Below, in pieces: positions 9,227 through 17,938 of a DNA stretch of 64,000 bases. Every line of letters begins with the position of its first letter. The stretch's first letter is position 1. The stretch comes from an uncultured Pelagibacteraceae bacterium (GTDB lineage Bacteria; Pseudomonadota; Alphaproteobacteria; Pelagibacterales; Pelagibacteraceae), in assembly GCA_902618205.1 (NCBI GenBank), contig CACMZL010000001.1, positions 335,333 to 399,332 of the forward strand, given 5' to 3'. A program made the translations under genes and the position numbers. The notes below the pieces were generated by a model. The model did not search any database. It saw only the letters and a program-made list of their open reading frames with translations, and had not been told where the DNA came from.

Positions 9227-9778
9227 TCAGAAATTTTTAATAAAATAAACCCTTGTATCTATTCCAGTGCTTAAAAAACTTAATGCTTCACCGCTTATTG
9301 TAATTGTTTCATCCACTCCTACGTTATTTCCACTAACAGTAAAACCTGCATAACATTTTTTTTTTTCAGCATCCCATTTTACATATGTATCATCAATCTT
9401 GTTTCCATTAATTGTGTAAAGCTCATGAGCTCTAAAATTGAGAAAATTAGCACCCATTATAGCTCTTTGAGGAATAAGTTTTGTAGCATTACATACACCT
9501 TCATAAAGTTCATCAGATAATTTGTAATGCTCAGTACCATCAAAGGTGACCAGTATACCTGATGGGAGTTTTGAAATTAATGCGCTTAGCTTTCTTTCGT
9601 TCGCAATTCTTTCTTCTTCTAATTTCATTTTCCTGACTAATTCATCTCCCTCTCCAAATATTTTATTTAAAATTGCAAAAGATAAAATGATAACTAATGT
9701 TAAAAATATAAGTCCAATAAATTGTTTTGCTGTTTCTGGTAGTTTTTTAATTGTTTTAATTGAATTATCGCTAGACAT
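9227..9778 (-). CDS. Membrane-anchored protein of unknown function
   Basis: I do not recognise this 183-residue protein. It has one hydrophobic helix (about 20-41), a short charged, probably coiled-coil segment rich in K, E and R (about 45-65), then a probably beta-rich domain with two cysteines (GVCNATKLI and KKKCYAGFTV). The topology suggests a short cytoplasmic tail and a periplasmic domain, but this is inferred. Its ATG overlaps the stop of the MORN gene by one base (TAATG), so the two are translationally coupled. Both lie between the binding protein and the ATPase of the putative TMAO importer, which is an unusual place for unrelated genes. Confidence 0.7.
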   Translation of the reverse strand: MSSDNSIKTIKKLPETAKQFIGLIFLTLVIILSFAILNKIFGEGDELVRKMKLEEERIANERKLSALISKLPSGILVTFDGTEHYKLSDELYEGVCNATKLIPQRAIMGANFLNFRAHELYTINGNKIDDTYVKWDAEKKKCYAGFTVSGNNVGVDETITISGEALSFLSTGIDTRVYFIKNF

Positions 9779-10155
9779 TAATCTTGTAATTTACCATTTT
9801 GCCAAATTCCTTTTTTTTGCTCTCCATTTGCCCAAGTAAATGTTCCTTCGCCATTCATAAATCCATTTAACCACTCACCCTCATATGTAGAGCCATCCGG
9901 AAAAGTTAAAGTTCCCATTCCACTCCAAACGCTGTTTTTAAATTCACCTTTATATATATATCCATTAGGCCATGTTTCTACACCTTGGCCATTTTTTTTT
10001 GTATCAACCCATTCACCTTCATAAGTTGTTTTATCTGTATAAACCCATTTGCCATAACCATTTTCGCAATTACCTTCTTTGCATCCTGTGCTTCTTGCGT
10101 TTGCATTTGTAATTAAAAATAAACTAAAAAATATTAAAACAAGGTATTTTATCAT
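9778..10155 (-). CDS. Secreted MORN-repeat protein
   Basis: The protein has 125 residues, with a signal peptide (MIKYLVLIFFSLFLITNANA) and then about four MORN repeats seen as YEGEW, YKGEF, YEGEW and KKGIW units spaced about 23 residues apart. Two cysteines (GCKEGNC) lie just after cleavage. MORN repeats form beta-hairpin stacks that bind lipids or proteins; no enzyme activity is implied. It is likely periplasmic or envelope-bound. It is coupled to the next gene by a one-base overlap and lies 85 bases after the binding-protein gene, separated by a hairpin terminator. Confidence 0.82.
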   Translation of the reverse strand: MIKYLVLIFFSLFLITNANARSTGCKEGNCENGYGKWVYTDKTTYEGEWVDTKKNGQGVETWPNGYIYKGEFKNSVWSGMGTLTFPDGSTYEGEWLNGFMNGEGTFTWANGEQKKGIWQNGKLQD

Positions 10156-10182
10156 TAATGTATTCTACACAATTTCTTTTAA

Positions 10183-10211
10183 AAAAAAATCCCCCCCAAC
10201 AGAGTTGGGGG
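10183..10211 (-). terminator. Strong intrinsic terminator after the binding-protein gene
   Basis: A perfect 8-base GC-rich stem (10193-10200 with 10204-10211, CCCCCAAC and GTTGGGGG) with a 3-base loop is followed on the minus strand by a run of T. It starts 30 bases after the stop of the binding protein and ends before the MORN gene, so downstream importer genes depend on read-through or another promoter. Confidence 0.85.
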
Positions 10212-10240
10212 AGATTTATATAAGTTGTTAATTATTAGCC

Positions 10241-11194
10241 TTAATGATCGTGTGTAAATTCTTCCCACACTTTTTTGTTATCGGCTAACCATTTTTTAGC
10301 TGCATCCTCATGAGTCATTTTATCAACGTCAACCAATGCCGCCATTGCACCAATTTGACTTGTAGAAAATGAAAGTTTTTTGAATACCTTAGCAGCTTTT
10401 GGATGGGTTTTTGGAAAATCCTCGTGAACTGCTTTTTTCAAATAACCATCTGGAGAACCACATTTTCCATCACCGCCATCAGCTGGTCTACAGCCTGCTG
10501 TGTATGGAGGAAAATCGATAAATGTAAAACCTGCACCATCAGTAAAATTTGGTGTCCAGTTGAAAATTATAGTTCCTCTTCCTTCTTTTTCAGCAGCTGC
10601 TAACTCTGCCCAAAGTGCATCTGCACCTCCTGCAAATTTAACCCACCATAAATCACCTAAGCCAAGAGCATCAATCCTTTGAGGGATTAAGTCACCATGC
10701 CAAGTCTGTGGACCTTCCAACATTCTTCCTTTTCCATCTGGAGAGTCAGGTGTTGTAAAGTTTTTTGCACAGTCTGGATTTTTTAAAGCTGTCCAATCTG
10801 GTAGACCAGGGCATAGACCTTTTTCAACAACCCAGTTTGGGTATCCCATATCCTCAAGTGTTCTTGCTTCATGATCACCCCAGTCTAACAAACCACCTTT
10901 GTCTAAAGCTGTTGTAAATGACTTACCGAAAGCAGACTCCCACACTTCATGAGATAAAGTCACGTCACCTATTCTTATAGACTCGTAAACTGCTTGTGAA
11001 TCAGCATTTACATATTTAACATTATTACCCATACTTTCAAAAATCCCACCAATAACATAAGCCATAACAATTTGGCTTGACCAGTTGTGAGTTGGGATTA
11101 CTATAGGTTTTTTACTATCTGCTGCGTTTGAAATTCCTGCAAAACTTACTAATGAAATTACTATAGCTGATAGTAATGATAGTATTTTCTTCAT
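10241..11194 (-). CDS. tmoX: Glycine-betaine/TMAO-type periplasmic binding protein
   Basis: This 317-residue protein has a clear signal peptide (MKKILSLLSAIVISLVSFAG, cleavage near SNAADS). It belongs to the OpuAC/ProX family, whose ligand sits in an aromatic cage. Candidate cage tryptophans are W38 (HNW), W85 (HEVW), one in YPNWVVEKG and one in TWHGDL. Two cysteine pairs (CPGLPDW...C and CRPADGGDGKC) may be disulphides. A good ribosome site (AGAGGAG) precedes the ATG. It is divergent from tdm across a 140-base gap, which is the main reason to call it TmoX rather than a betaine or choline binder. Specificity is inferred from context and known marine TMAO importers. Confidence 0.82.
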   Translation of the reverse strand: MKKILSLLSAIVISLVSFAGISNAADSKKPIVIPTHNWSSQIVMAYVIGGIFESMGNNVKYVNADSQAVYESIRIGDVTLSHEVWESAFGKSFTTALDKGGLLDWGDHEARTLEDMGYPNWVVEKGLCPGLPDWTALKNPDCAKNFTTPDSPDGKGRMLEGPQTWHGDLIPQRIDALGLGDLWWVKFAGGADALWAELAAAEKEGRGTIIFNWTPNFTDGAGFTFIDFPPYTAGCRPADGGDGKCGSPDGYLKKAVHEDFPKTHPKAAKVFKKLSFSTSQIGAMAALVDVDKMTHEDAAKKWLADNKKVWEEFTHDH

Positions 11195-11289
11195 TTATTT
11201 CTCCTCTCTTAATATATTAAGTTTTTAATTATCCTTAAAATTAATAGAACAGTCAACAAAAGTTGATATTAAAATTTATATATACAATT

Positions 11290-11303
11290 AATCAGTACTG
11301 ATT
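11290..11303. promoter_or_regulatory. 14-base perfect palindrome in the divergent importer/tdm promoter region
   Basis: AATCAGTACTGATT is a perfect inverted repeat lying 32 bases before the tdm start and 96 bases before the tmoX start. It has the size and symmetry of a dimeric repressor site. The small winged-helix gene right after tdm would be the natural candidate regulator. Function is inferred; AT-rich DNA produces short palindromes by chance, but this one includes CAGTACTG in its core. Confidence 0.4.
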
Positions 11304-11334
11304 TATTCTTAAAACTAATTATCACTAATTTAAA

Positions 11335-13674
11335 ATGTTGGAAGAGAATTTAAGAATAAATGAACCTGGTTTAAATGTTTTGCCACCTGGAGTTGAAAGA
11401 TATGTAATTAATGGTGGTGGACTTACAGGAGTTCAGATTTTTCCAGATGATGAAATTGAAATTATTAATAATGAAGGAAATCAAATTTGCGAAATAGTTG
11501 TTTTTAATTCTGATGGAAATTCAGATCCATCGATTTTAAATTTAAAATCTTCTAAATCAGAAAATGATATAATCAAAATTTTAAATAGAAAAGAAGAAAG
11601 TTCAAAAATTGCATTGCGTCAATTAGAAAAAAGAAATCTTAAAATTGCAAAGTCTAAATCTTCAATCCTTTTTGATAAAGAAACTCCACCAGGAGAAAAA
11701 ATTAAAATTAGTTCAAAAGATAAATGTTATTGTATTTTTTCTGCCCCTGGGAATGATATGTTGGTTCATGAACAAAATCCTCCTACAGAATTAACTTTAT
11801 TTATTAAAAGAAATAATATTGTTGACTATAAAGAACATAGAATAATTCCAGATCCAATTTTTGATCCTCTAGATGAAAAAAATATTGCAAAACAATCTGC
11901 GATTTCTTTTGAAGTTAAAGAAGGAGATTATATTCAAATAATTTGTCCAACTGGTAGACAATGTTCAGATTTTGTTGCTTTTGATACAGCTAAATTGGGT
12001 AAAGGTATTGAGAAAGGTTTAGATTGGCAAACAACTAGGACCTTTATGGGAAATACATTTCCAGGACCAGGATTGTATTCAAAATTTTATGATACAGACC
12101 ATGAACCTTTGGTAGAAGTAATAAGAGATACTGTTGGTAGACATGATACTTTTAATCTTGCTTGTACATCGAAGTATTACGAAGATGCTGGTTATTTTGG
12201 ACATCCAAATTGCTCAGATAACTTAAGTGGTGCTATGGAAAATTTTGGGGTTAATAGACAAAAAGGATGGCACGCTATAAATTTATTTTTTAATACTTCA
12301 GCAGGAGGTTTAAATACTGTACTTTCTGATGAGTCGTTTGCTAGACCTGGAGATTATGTAATATTAAGAGCTTTAAAAGATTTAACCTGCGGAACATCAG
12401 CCTGTCCAAGTGATATAGATCCATGTAATTCATGGAACCCTACAGATATTTTTGTTAGAACTTACGAAAAAAAAAGAGAATTTACAAAATCTTTTGCATT
12501 TAGAATGAAACCAGACTCAGAATTAAAACTAACAAAAAATACAGGATTTCATGAAAGAACTTCTAAGTTAACAAGAAACTTTGTTGATGCTAGAGGATAT
12601 TGGCTACCCAATGATTACACTAAACACGGAGTAATAAATGAATATACAGCGTGTAGAGAAAAAGCAGTTTTAATTGATTTATCTTCTTTAAGAAAATTTG
12701 AAATATTAGGTCCAGATGCAGAAGAATTAATGGACTATACTTTAACTAGAAATGTTAAAAAATTGTCAGTTGGACAAATTGTTTATTCTTCGATGTGTTA
12801 TGAAAATGGTTCTATGTTTGATGATGGAACATTGTTAAAAATGAGTGACCATGGATTTAGATGGGTATGTGGTGATGAATACGCAGGTGAATGGTTAAAA
12901 GAGCAAGCAAAGAAGAAAAAGTTTAATGTTTTAGTTAAAAACTCTACTGATCAAATAAATAATATTTCTCTACAAGGACCAAACAGCAGAAAAATTTTAG
13001 AAAAGTTTATTTTTACTCCACCAACACAACCTTCTATTTCAGAATTACAATGGTTTAGGTTTACAATCTGTAGAGTAAGAAAACTTAGTGGAATCCCATT
13101 AATGGTTTCTAGAACTGGATACACAGGCGAGTTAGGATATGAAATATGGTGTCACCCTTCAGATGCACCAGCGGTTTGGGATGTGCTCATGGAAGCTGGA
13201 AAAGATGAAGGATTAATACCTGCTGGTTTTGGAGCATTAGATTTATTAAGAATTGAAGCTGGTCTAATATTGTTTGGTAATGAATTTGACGGCCAAGTTG
13301 ACCCTTTTGAAGCTGGTGTTGGATTTACGGTTCCTTTAAAAACAAAAACAGTAGATTTCATTGGTAAAGAAGCATTAATAAAGAGAAAAGAAAATCCGCA
13401 AAAGAAATTAGTTGGATTAGAACTTGTAGGCAAAGAAAAAGCTAATCACGGTGATTGCGTTCACATTGGAAGATCCCAAGTTGGCGTAGTTACAAGCGGA
13501 TGTTTGTCTCCTACTTTGAATAAAAATATTGCATTGTGTAGAATTGATGTGGGTCATTCAGAAATAGGTATGAACGTTGAAGTCGGTAAAATTGATGGAC
13601 ATCAAAAAAGAATACCTGCTAAAATTGTTGGTTTCCCGCATTACGATCCTCAAAAAACACGTGTAAAATCTTAA
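11335..13674 (+). CDS. tdm: Trimethylamine N-oxide demethylase (DUF1989 + GcvT-like fusion)
   Basis: The enzyme splits trimethylamine N-oxide into dimethylamine and formaldehyde; the folate domain is thought to capture the C1 unit. The protein has 779 residues. The N-terminal part to about 390 is a two-lobed DUF1989 domain, and from about 410 to the end is a GcvT/aminomethyltransferase tetrahydrofolate domain. The DUF1989 zinc ligands are visible as C277, H290, C293 and C357 (spacing +13, +16, +80), which matches the zinc site I recall for the Methylocella enzyme. The domain order and length also fit Tdm. It has no obvious Shine-Dalgarno. It lies divergent to a betaine-type importer and upstream of methylamine genes. 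No trimethylamine monooxygenase gene is in the window. Confidence 0.88.
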   Translation: MLEENLRINEPGLNVLPPGVERYVINGGGLTGVQIFPDDEIEIINNEGNQICEIVVFNSDGNSDPSILNLKSSKSENDIIKILNRKEESSKIALRQLEKRNLKIAKSKSSILFDKETPPGEKIKISSKDKCYCIFSAPGNDMLVHEQNPPTELTLFIKRNNIVDYKEHRIIPDPIFDPLDEKNIAKQSAISFEVKEGDYIQIICPTGRQCSDFVAFDTAKLGKGIEKGLDWQTTRTFMGNTFPGPGLYSKFYDTDHEPLVEVIRDTVGRHDTFNLACTSKYYEDAGYFGHPNCSDNLSGAMENFGVNRQKGWHAINLFFNTSAGGLNTVLSDESFARPGDYVILRALKDLTCGTSACPSDIDPCNSWNPTDIFVRTYEKKREFTKSFAFRMKPDSELKLTKNTGFHERTSKLTRNFVDARGYWLPNDYTKHGVINEYTACREKAVLIDLSSLRKFEILGPDAEELMDYTLTRNVKKLSVGQIVYSSMCYENGSMFDDGTLLKMSDHGFRWVCGDEYAGEWLKEQAKKKKFNVLVKNSTDQINNISLQGPNSRKILEKFIFTPPTQPSISELQWFRFTICRVRKLSGIPLMVSRTGYTGELGYEIWCHPSDAPAVWDVLMEAGKDEGLIPAGFGALDLLRIEAGLILFGNEFDGQVDPFEAGVGFTVPLKTKTVDFIGKEALIKRKENPQKKLVGLELVGKEKANHGDCVHIGRSQVGVVTSGCLSPTLNKNIALCRIDVGHSEIGMNVEVGKIDGHQKRIPAKIVGFPHYDPQKTRVKS

Positions 13675-14024
13675 TGTCAAAATCATCAAAGGATTTACTG
13701 GAATTTTGGGAAGATCAAATGAAACTGTCCCATACATCCAGTAATTACTTTTTCAGAAAGTCTCCTTCACATTATCACATGATGTTGATTGTGATGAATT
13801 CCTATAAATTAAATGAAAACCTATCTGTCGAAGAACTTAAGACTAGACTTTTCAAAACCTCTAGACCCAAATCTGCACTCATGATCAAAGAAGCTTGTGA
13901 TAAAGAATTTTTTTACCTCGAGAAAACCGGAAATGACCATAGAAAAAAGTACGTTTTACCCACACAGAATTTTGTTAATGAATTTAACGAATATTTGAAA
14001 ACTCTCAAAAATTTGAGTTTTTAA
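13674..14024 (+). CDS. Small winged-helix (MarR-like) putative regulator
   Basis: The 116-residue protein is fused in translation to tdm by a TAATG one-base overlap. The pattern is a helix-rich N-terminus, then ENLSVEELKTRLFKTSRPKSALMIKEACDKEFFYLEK, which resembles the recognition helix and start of a wing in MarR-type DNA-binding proteins (RPKSALMIKEACD as the recognition helix, then a basic DHRKKYV wing). No ligand-binding or sensor domain is present. It is a plausible regulator of the tdm/importer divergent region, possibly through the palindrome at 11290-11303. The family assignment is by pattern only. Confidence 0.6.
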   Translation: MSKSSKDLLEFWEDQMKLSHTSSNYFFRKSPSHYHMMLIVMNSYKLNENLSVEELKTRLFKTSRPKSALMIKEACDKEFFYLEKTGNDHRKKYVLPTQNFVNEFNEYLKTLKNLSF

Positions 14025-14113
14025 TTAAAAATCTAATAAATATTTAGAATTTATATAAATTATATATAAAAATTATTATATTCTTTCCTTTGCTAAAAAA
14101 TTAAAGTTGATCC

Positions 14114-15442
14114 ATGTCGTTACCGACAAAAGCAAAAGTTGTAATAATTGGTGGAGGAATTCACGGGTTAAGTACTGCTTGGAAACTTTCCGAAAAATAT
14201 AAAAATCCAAACGATGTAGTTGTCCTAGAAAAAAAAGACACTGCTGCAGGTGCAAGTGGAATTGCATGTGGAGTTGTTAGAAATAATTATTTTCAACCAG
14301 CAATGAGAGAATTAATGGCTCATTCAGTTAGTGTTTGGGAAAGTGATCCAGAGGCATTTAAATATAATGCTGTTGGCTATATGCAAATTTCTCCAGAAGT
14401 AATGCATAAAGATGTTGCAAGTATTTATGAACAACAAAAAGCTATTGGATATGAATCAGAATTTATAGAAGGTGAAAAAGATTGCATGAAATATATGCAA
14501 GGAATTTTTAGTGATTGGCAAGCAAAAGGTATTACATCAGTCTTGCATGAAAAAAAAGGTGGATATGCATTTAATAAGGACTCAATTAAAGCACTAGAGA
14601 AAAAAGCAAATTCAAACGGTGTAAACGTTCATAAAGGAGTAAAGGTTACAGGTTTTAAAAGAGGGAGCAACAGCAATGCAATTACTGGCGTGGTTACAGA
14701 TAAAGGTACAATTGATTGTGATCAGGTAGTTATTGGAGCAGGACCATGGGTAAGAGATTTTTGGAATATGTTGGAGTTACCAAAAACTACTAACATAAAA
14801 GATGCTAAAAATGGAAAAATGCATGAAGTTGAAATGTGGAAGTACTGGTTTTTACAAGAAGGTGTATTGGGTGTAGATGCAGATTATTTAAAAACTAATG
14901 AAGGTAAACCGCCTCCAGTAATTCATGTTGATACAGATGCACCACTTTATTCTGACAAAGATGGTAAAATAATTACAGAAGACTTATGGGGTATATATTA
15001 TAAACCTGATATTGAAGGATTGGGAGTTCAAGGTGGAACATCACCTTACATTGTTCAAAAACATTTTGATGAAGTTAATGTTGACCCATATGGAATTGAC
15101 TCTCCTGAATATCAAACTACTGATAAATTTTCTGATATGTGGACTTCAGCACTTGCACATATTCAGAAACGTTTTGTTGGTAAATCTCATTTGTATAGAA
15201 AGGGACCATCAGGAGGATTGGGTTGTTTAACTCCAGATTCATTCCCGATATTCGATAGATTTTTTGAAAATGTTTACATGATTGCAGATGCAAATCATGG
15301 TTATAAAATGATAGGTGTTGGGCACCTTGTTGCACAAGAAATTTTAGGTCAAGAAAGTGAATTACTAAAACCGTTCAGGTTCGATAGATATGAAAAAGGC
15401 AAACTTCATCCGACATCGAACAGTCCGTTTCCTTGGAGTTAA
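14114..15442 (+). CDS. FAD-dependent amine oxidoreductase (DAO family, SoxB/MgdA-like)
   Basis: This cytoplasmic flavoprotein has 442 residues. The N-terminal dinucleotide motif GGGIHGLSTAWKLSE (residues 12-26) is followed by an acidic strand end (VVLEKKDTAAGASGIACG). The segment GVVRNNYF and the C-terminal GCLTPDSFPIFD and DANHGYKMIGVGHLVAQ resemble the beta subunit of heterotetrameric sarcosine oxidase and N-methylglutamate dehydrogenase (MgdA). The context, upstream of a glutamine-synthetase homologue and mgsABC, fits oxidation of N-methylglutamate or another secondary amine. The other sarcosine-oxidase-type subunits (mgdB, C, D) are not in this window, so it may act alone or with subunits encoded elsewhere. 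The substrate is unproven. Confidence 0.72.
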   Translation: MSLPTKAKVVIIGGGIHGLSTAWKLSEKYKNPNDVVVLEKKDTAAGASGIACGVVRNNYFQPAMRELMAHSVSVWESDPEAFKYNAVGYMQISPEVMHKDVASIYEQQKAIGYESEFIEGEKDCMKYMQGIFSDWQAKGITSVLHEKKGGYAFNKDSIKALEKKANSNGVNVHKGVKVTGFKRGSNSNAITGVVTDKGTIDCDQVVIGAGPWVRDFWNMLELPKTTNIKDAKNGKMHEVEMWKYWFLQEGVLGVDADYLKTNEGKPPPVIHVDTDAPLYSDKDGKIITEDLWGIYYKPDIEGLGVQGGTSPYIVQKHFDEVNVDPYGIDSPEYQTTDKFSDMWTSALAHIQKRFVGKSHLYRKGPSGGLGCLTPDSFPIFDRFFENVYMIADANHGYKMIGVGHLVAQEILGQESELLKPFRFDRYEKGKLHPTSNSPFPWS

Positions 15443-15509
15443 TTTATCTAAGTAGACAAACGTTTTTTTTTCAGTTACCTTTTTGATCTGAAAATTCAAA
15501 GGGGGAAGA

Positions 15510-16979
15510 ATGACGGATCTTGAAAAACACGTAAACCAACCAGGTAGAGCTAAACTCGTCAAAAAGGTTAGAGAAAAAATAAACGAATTAGGAATTACTT
15601 ATATCTATTATCAATTTATTTCAGTAACTGGAAGAGTTGTTGGAAAAGGAATACCAGCAGACCACTGGGAAAGAACTGCAGAAAAAGGTTTTCAATTAGT
15701 TTATGGAGCAACAGCAAATTTATTTTTAGATCGTCATAATAATTATATTGGATATGGTCCAGAAGCTATGGAATTGGTAGGAATACCTGATCCAGAAACT
15801 TTTGTTCAATTGCCTTGGGATAAGAGAGTTGGAAGAGTTTTTGTTACTTGTTTTAGAAATAGAGAAGAAAGAAAAAATCCAGGTGGTCATTTAACAAGTG
15901 ACTGCAGAGGTAATCTTAGAATTTTCATGAATGAGTTCAAAAAGAAACATGGATTAGAATTAAGAGTTGGAACAGAGCCTGAAATGATGTGGTTAACAAA
16001 AAATCCTGACGGAACTCCAACTGGACAAGGTTTCTCAAAACCTTTCTGTTATCATATTGATCAATTTGAATCATTAAGACCTGTGTTTATGAAGGTTATT
16101 GAATACGCAAAAGCGATGGGTCTTGATATGATCCAAGGTGACCATGAAGATGCTCCTGGTCAATTAGAGCTTAACTGGACATTTGATAATGTTTTAAGAA
16201 ATGCTGATAGATTATCTACGTATAGACAAATTTGTGCTCAAGTAGCAAGAGAACATAATCTTATAGCTTGCTTTATGACTAAACCATTTATGGGAGTTTC
16301 AGCAAGTGGATGTCACACCAACATGTCTTTGTGGAAAGGTGGAAAAGTATCAGTAAACAAATTGGGTAACAAAAAACTTCCAGGAGTAGAAGAAGTCTTT
16401 AGCTATGTATCCGGTGGAACTAATACTTTCATGCCAGATACTAAGGATATGCAATTGCCTGGAAAGATTGGATTACAATCAATTGCAGGGATAATGAAAC
16501 ACTTACCAGCTTTAACAGCAATTGGTTCTTCGACAGTGAACTCATATAGAAGATTATGGGATCAAGGTTTTTGGGCACCAGTATATGCTGACTGGGGTTA
16601 TCAAAATAGAACATGTGGTCTAAGAGTATCTGCTCCAGGTAGATTTGAGTACAGATCAGTTGACTCTATGCATAATCCATATTTATTAGGTGCAGCATTA
16701 CTTAAAGCTTGTGATGAAGGAATATCTAAAAAAATGAAACCAGCCAAACCTGAGTCTAGAAATATATATGAAGCTCAAAAAGCTGGTAAAGATGTTAAAA
16801 AACTTCCACTAAGTTTAGGTGAAGCTTTAGATAGATTGGCGGAAGATGAGGTAATAAAATCATCAATGCCAGATGAAATGTATAAAGTATTTAATTGGTA
16901 CAAACGAGATGAGTGGGAAAAATTCTTGGGTGCAACAACACAATGGGATCTTGATACTTATCTGGATTGTTTACCATAA
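15510..16979 (+). CDS. Glutamine-synthetase-family ligase linked to mgsABC
   Basis: The protein has 489 residues with the complete GS fold: a beta-grasp N-terminus and a catalytic domain with ligands in GTEPEMMW, GDHEDAPGQLELNW, GCHTNMSLW and PGRFEYRSVD. A clear GGGGGAAG ribosome site precedes the ATG. It belongs to the divergent GS-like proteins found beside GlxBCD genes, not to housekeeping GlnA. It could ligate glutamate with ammonia or an amine in an ATP-dependent step that feeds the MgsABC amidotransferase. A second, more typical gamma-glutamylmethylamide synthetase (gmaS) lies at 22571-23896, so the substrates of the two probably differ. It starts an operon with the three following genes. 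Confidence 0.75.
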   Translation: MTDLEKHVNQPGRAKLVKKVREKINELGITYIYYQFISVTGRVVGKGIPADHWERTAEKGFQLVYGATANLFLDRHNNYIGYGPEAMELVGIPDPETFVQLPWDKRVGRVFVTCFRNREERKNPGGHLTSDCRGNLRIFMNEFKKKHGLELRVGTEPEMMWLTKNPDGTPTGQGFSKPFCYHIDQFESLRPVFMKVIEYAKAMGLDMIQGDHEDAPGQLELNWTFDNVLRNADRLSTYRQICAQVAREHNLIACFMTKPFMGVSASGCHTNMSLWKGGKVSVNKLGNKKLPGVEEVFSYVSGGTNTFMPDTKDMQLPGKIGLQSIAGIMKHLPALTAIGSSTVNSYRRLWDQGFWAPVYADWGYQNRTCGLRVSAPGRFEYRSVDSMHNPYLLGAALLKACDEGISKKMKPAKPESRNIYEAQKAGKDVKKLPLSLGEALDRLAEDEVIKSSMPDEMYKVFNWYKRDEWEKFLGATTQWDLDTYLDCLP

Positions 16980-16996
16980 TTTAATAAGGAAATTAT

Positions 16997-17938
16997 ATGT
17001 GCGGGATTGCAGGATTAATTCATAGAGGAAATACTTCAAACGTTGGTTTTGAACTTCAAGGTATGCTTCAAGCATTAAAGCATAGAGGAGAAGATTCAAC
17101 TGGATACGCTCTATACGGAAAAACTGACGGTCAAAATTTCATCATGCGATTTAAGGTTGGTGAAAATGTTGCAGAGGGAAGTTCTTCAGTAAAAGAAGAT
17201 GTATCAGTTTATGACGAAAGAAAAAAAATTGTTGATTCTTATCTTTCTGAGCTAGGCGCTAAAGTAATAAAAGAAGATAGAATTCTTCCTTATTCATTAC
17301 GATATGAAATTCAGTATGACAAAGATTTAATGGAATTTTCTCAAAAAATAGAAAGTGTTGAAGGTGTAGAAATATTATCTATGGGAAAATCTCTTGAAGT
17401 AATTAAAGATCTAGGAAACGCTGAAGTTGTTTGTAACAGATATAATTTAGATAAAGTTGTCGGGACACATGCAATTGGTCATGCTAGGATGGCAACAGAG
17501 TCGGGAGTGGATATTAAATCTGCTCACCCATTTTGGGGTTATCCTTTTAGCGATGTGTCAGTCGTTCATAATGGACAATTAACAAACTATTGGAACAATA
17601 GAAGAGTATTGGAAAACAAGGGCATGAGATTTATGTCAGAATGTGACTCTGAATTAATCGCTGTATATCTTGCAGAAAAAATGAGAAATGGAGCTACATT
17701 AGAAGAGGGAATGAAAGAGTCTCTCGTCGGTTTAGATGGGGTATTTACTTATTTTGTTGCTACAAAAGATAGCTTAGGAATGGCGAAAGATACAATGGCT
17801 GCAAAACCACTAGTATTGTATGAGTCAGATGATTTAGTTGCAATGGGGTCAGAGGAAATTGCAATAAGATCAATATTACCACAAGAAATCGAAACTTATG
17901 ATCCTTTTGATGGAGAAGTTAAAGTATGGCAAATTTAA
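16997..17938 (+). CDS. mgsA: N-methylglutamate synthase subunit A (class II amidotransferase, GlxB-like)
   Basis: This is a class II glutamine amidotransferase domain of 313 residues. The nucleophile Cys2 is exposed after Met removal (MCGIAGLIHRG). Other family marks are LKHRGEDSTGYALYG, the VGTHAIGHARMATES strand with its conserved arginine, and the SVVHNGQLTNYW block. In the N-methylglutamate pathway it acts on gamma-glutamylmethylamide within the MgsABC complex; in other settings the family is GlxB of unknown role. It lies 17 bases after the GS-like gene and its end overlaps mgsB by 13 bases. Confidence 0.85.
   Translation: MCGIAGLIHRGNTSNVGFELQGMLQALKHRGEDSTGYALYGKTDGQNFIMRFKVGENVAEGSSSVKEDVSVYDERKKIVDSYLSELGAKVIKEDRILPYSLRYEIQYDKDLMEFSQKIESVEGVEILSMGKSLEVIKDLGNAEVVCNRYNLDKVVGTHAIGHARMATESGVDIKSAHPFWGYPFSDVSVVHNGQLTNYWNNRRVLENKGMRFMSECDSELIAVYLAEKMRNGATLEEGMKESLVGLDGVFTYFVATKDSLGMAKDTMAAKPLVLYESDDLVAMGSEEIAIRSILPQEIETYDPFDGEVKVWQI

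Noticed and set aside
14025..14113. RNA gene or terminator in the gap after the winged-helix gene
   Set aside because: The gap is almost pure A and T without a stable stem; no tRNA or other RNA pattern.
15012..15230. Open frames antisense or out of frame inside the FAD enzyme and other genes
   Set aside because: They are shadows of well-supported genes, with no ribosome site, family pattern or plausible composition.
15443..15509. Possible riboswitch (SAM- or glycine-type) before the GS homologue
   Set aside because: Only a T-rich tract, a weak TCAG/CTGA repeat and a good ribosome site are visible; no conserved riboswitch core could be seen.
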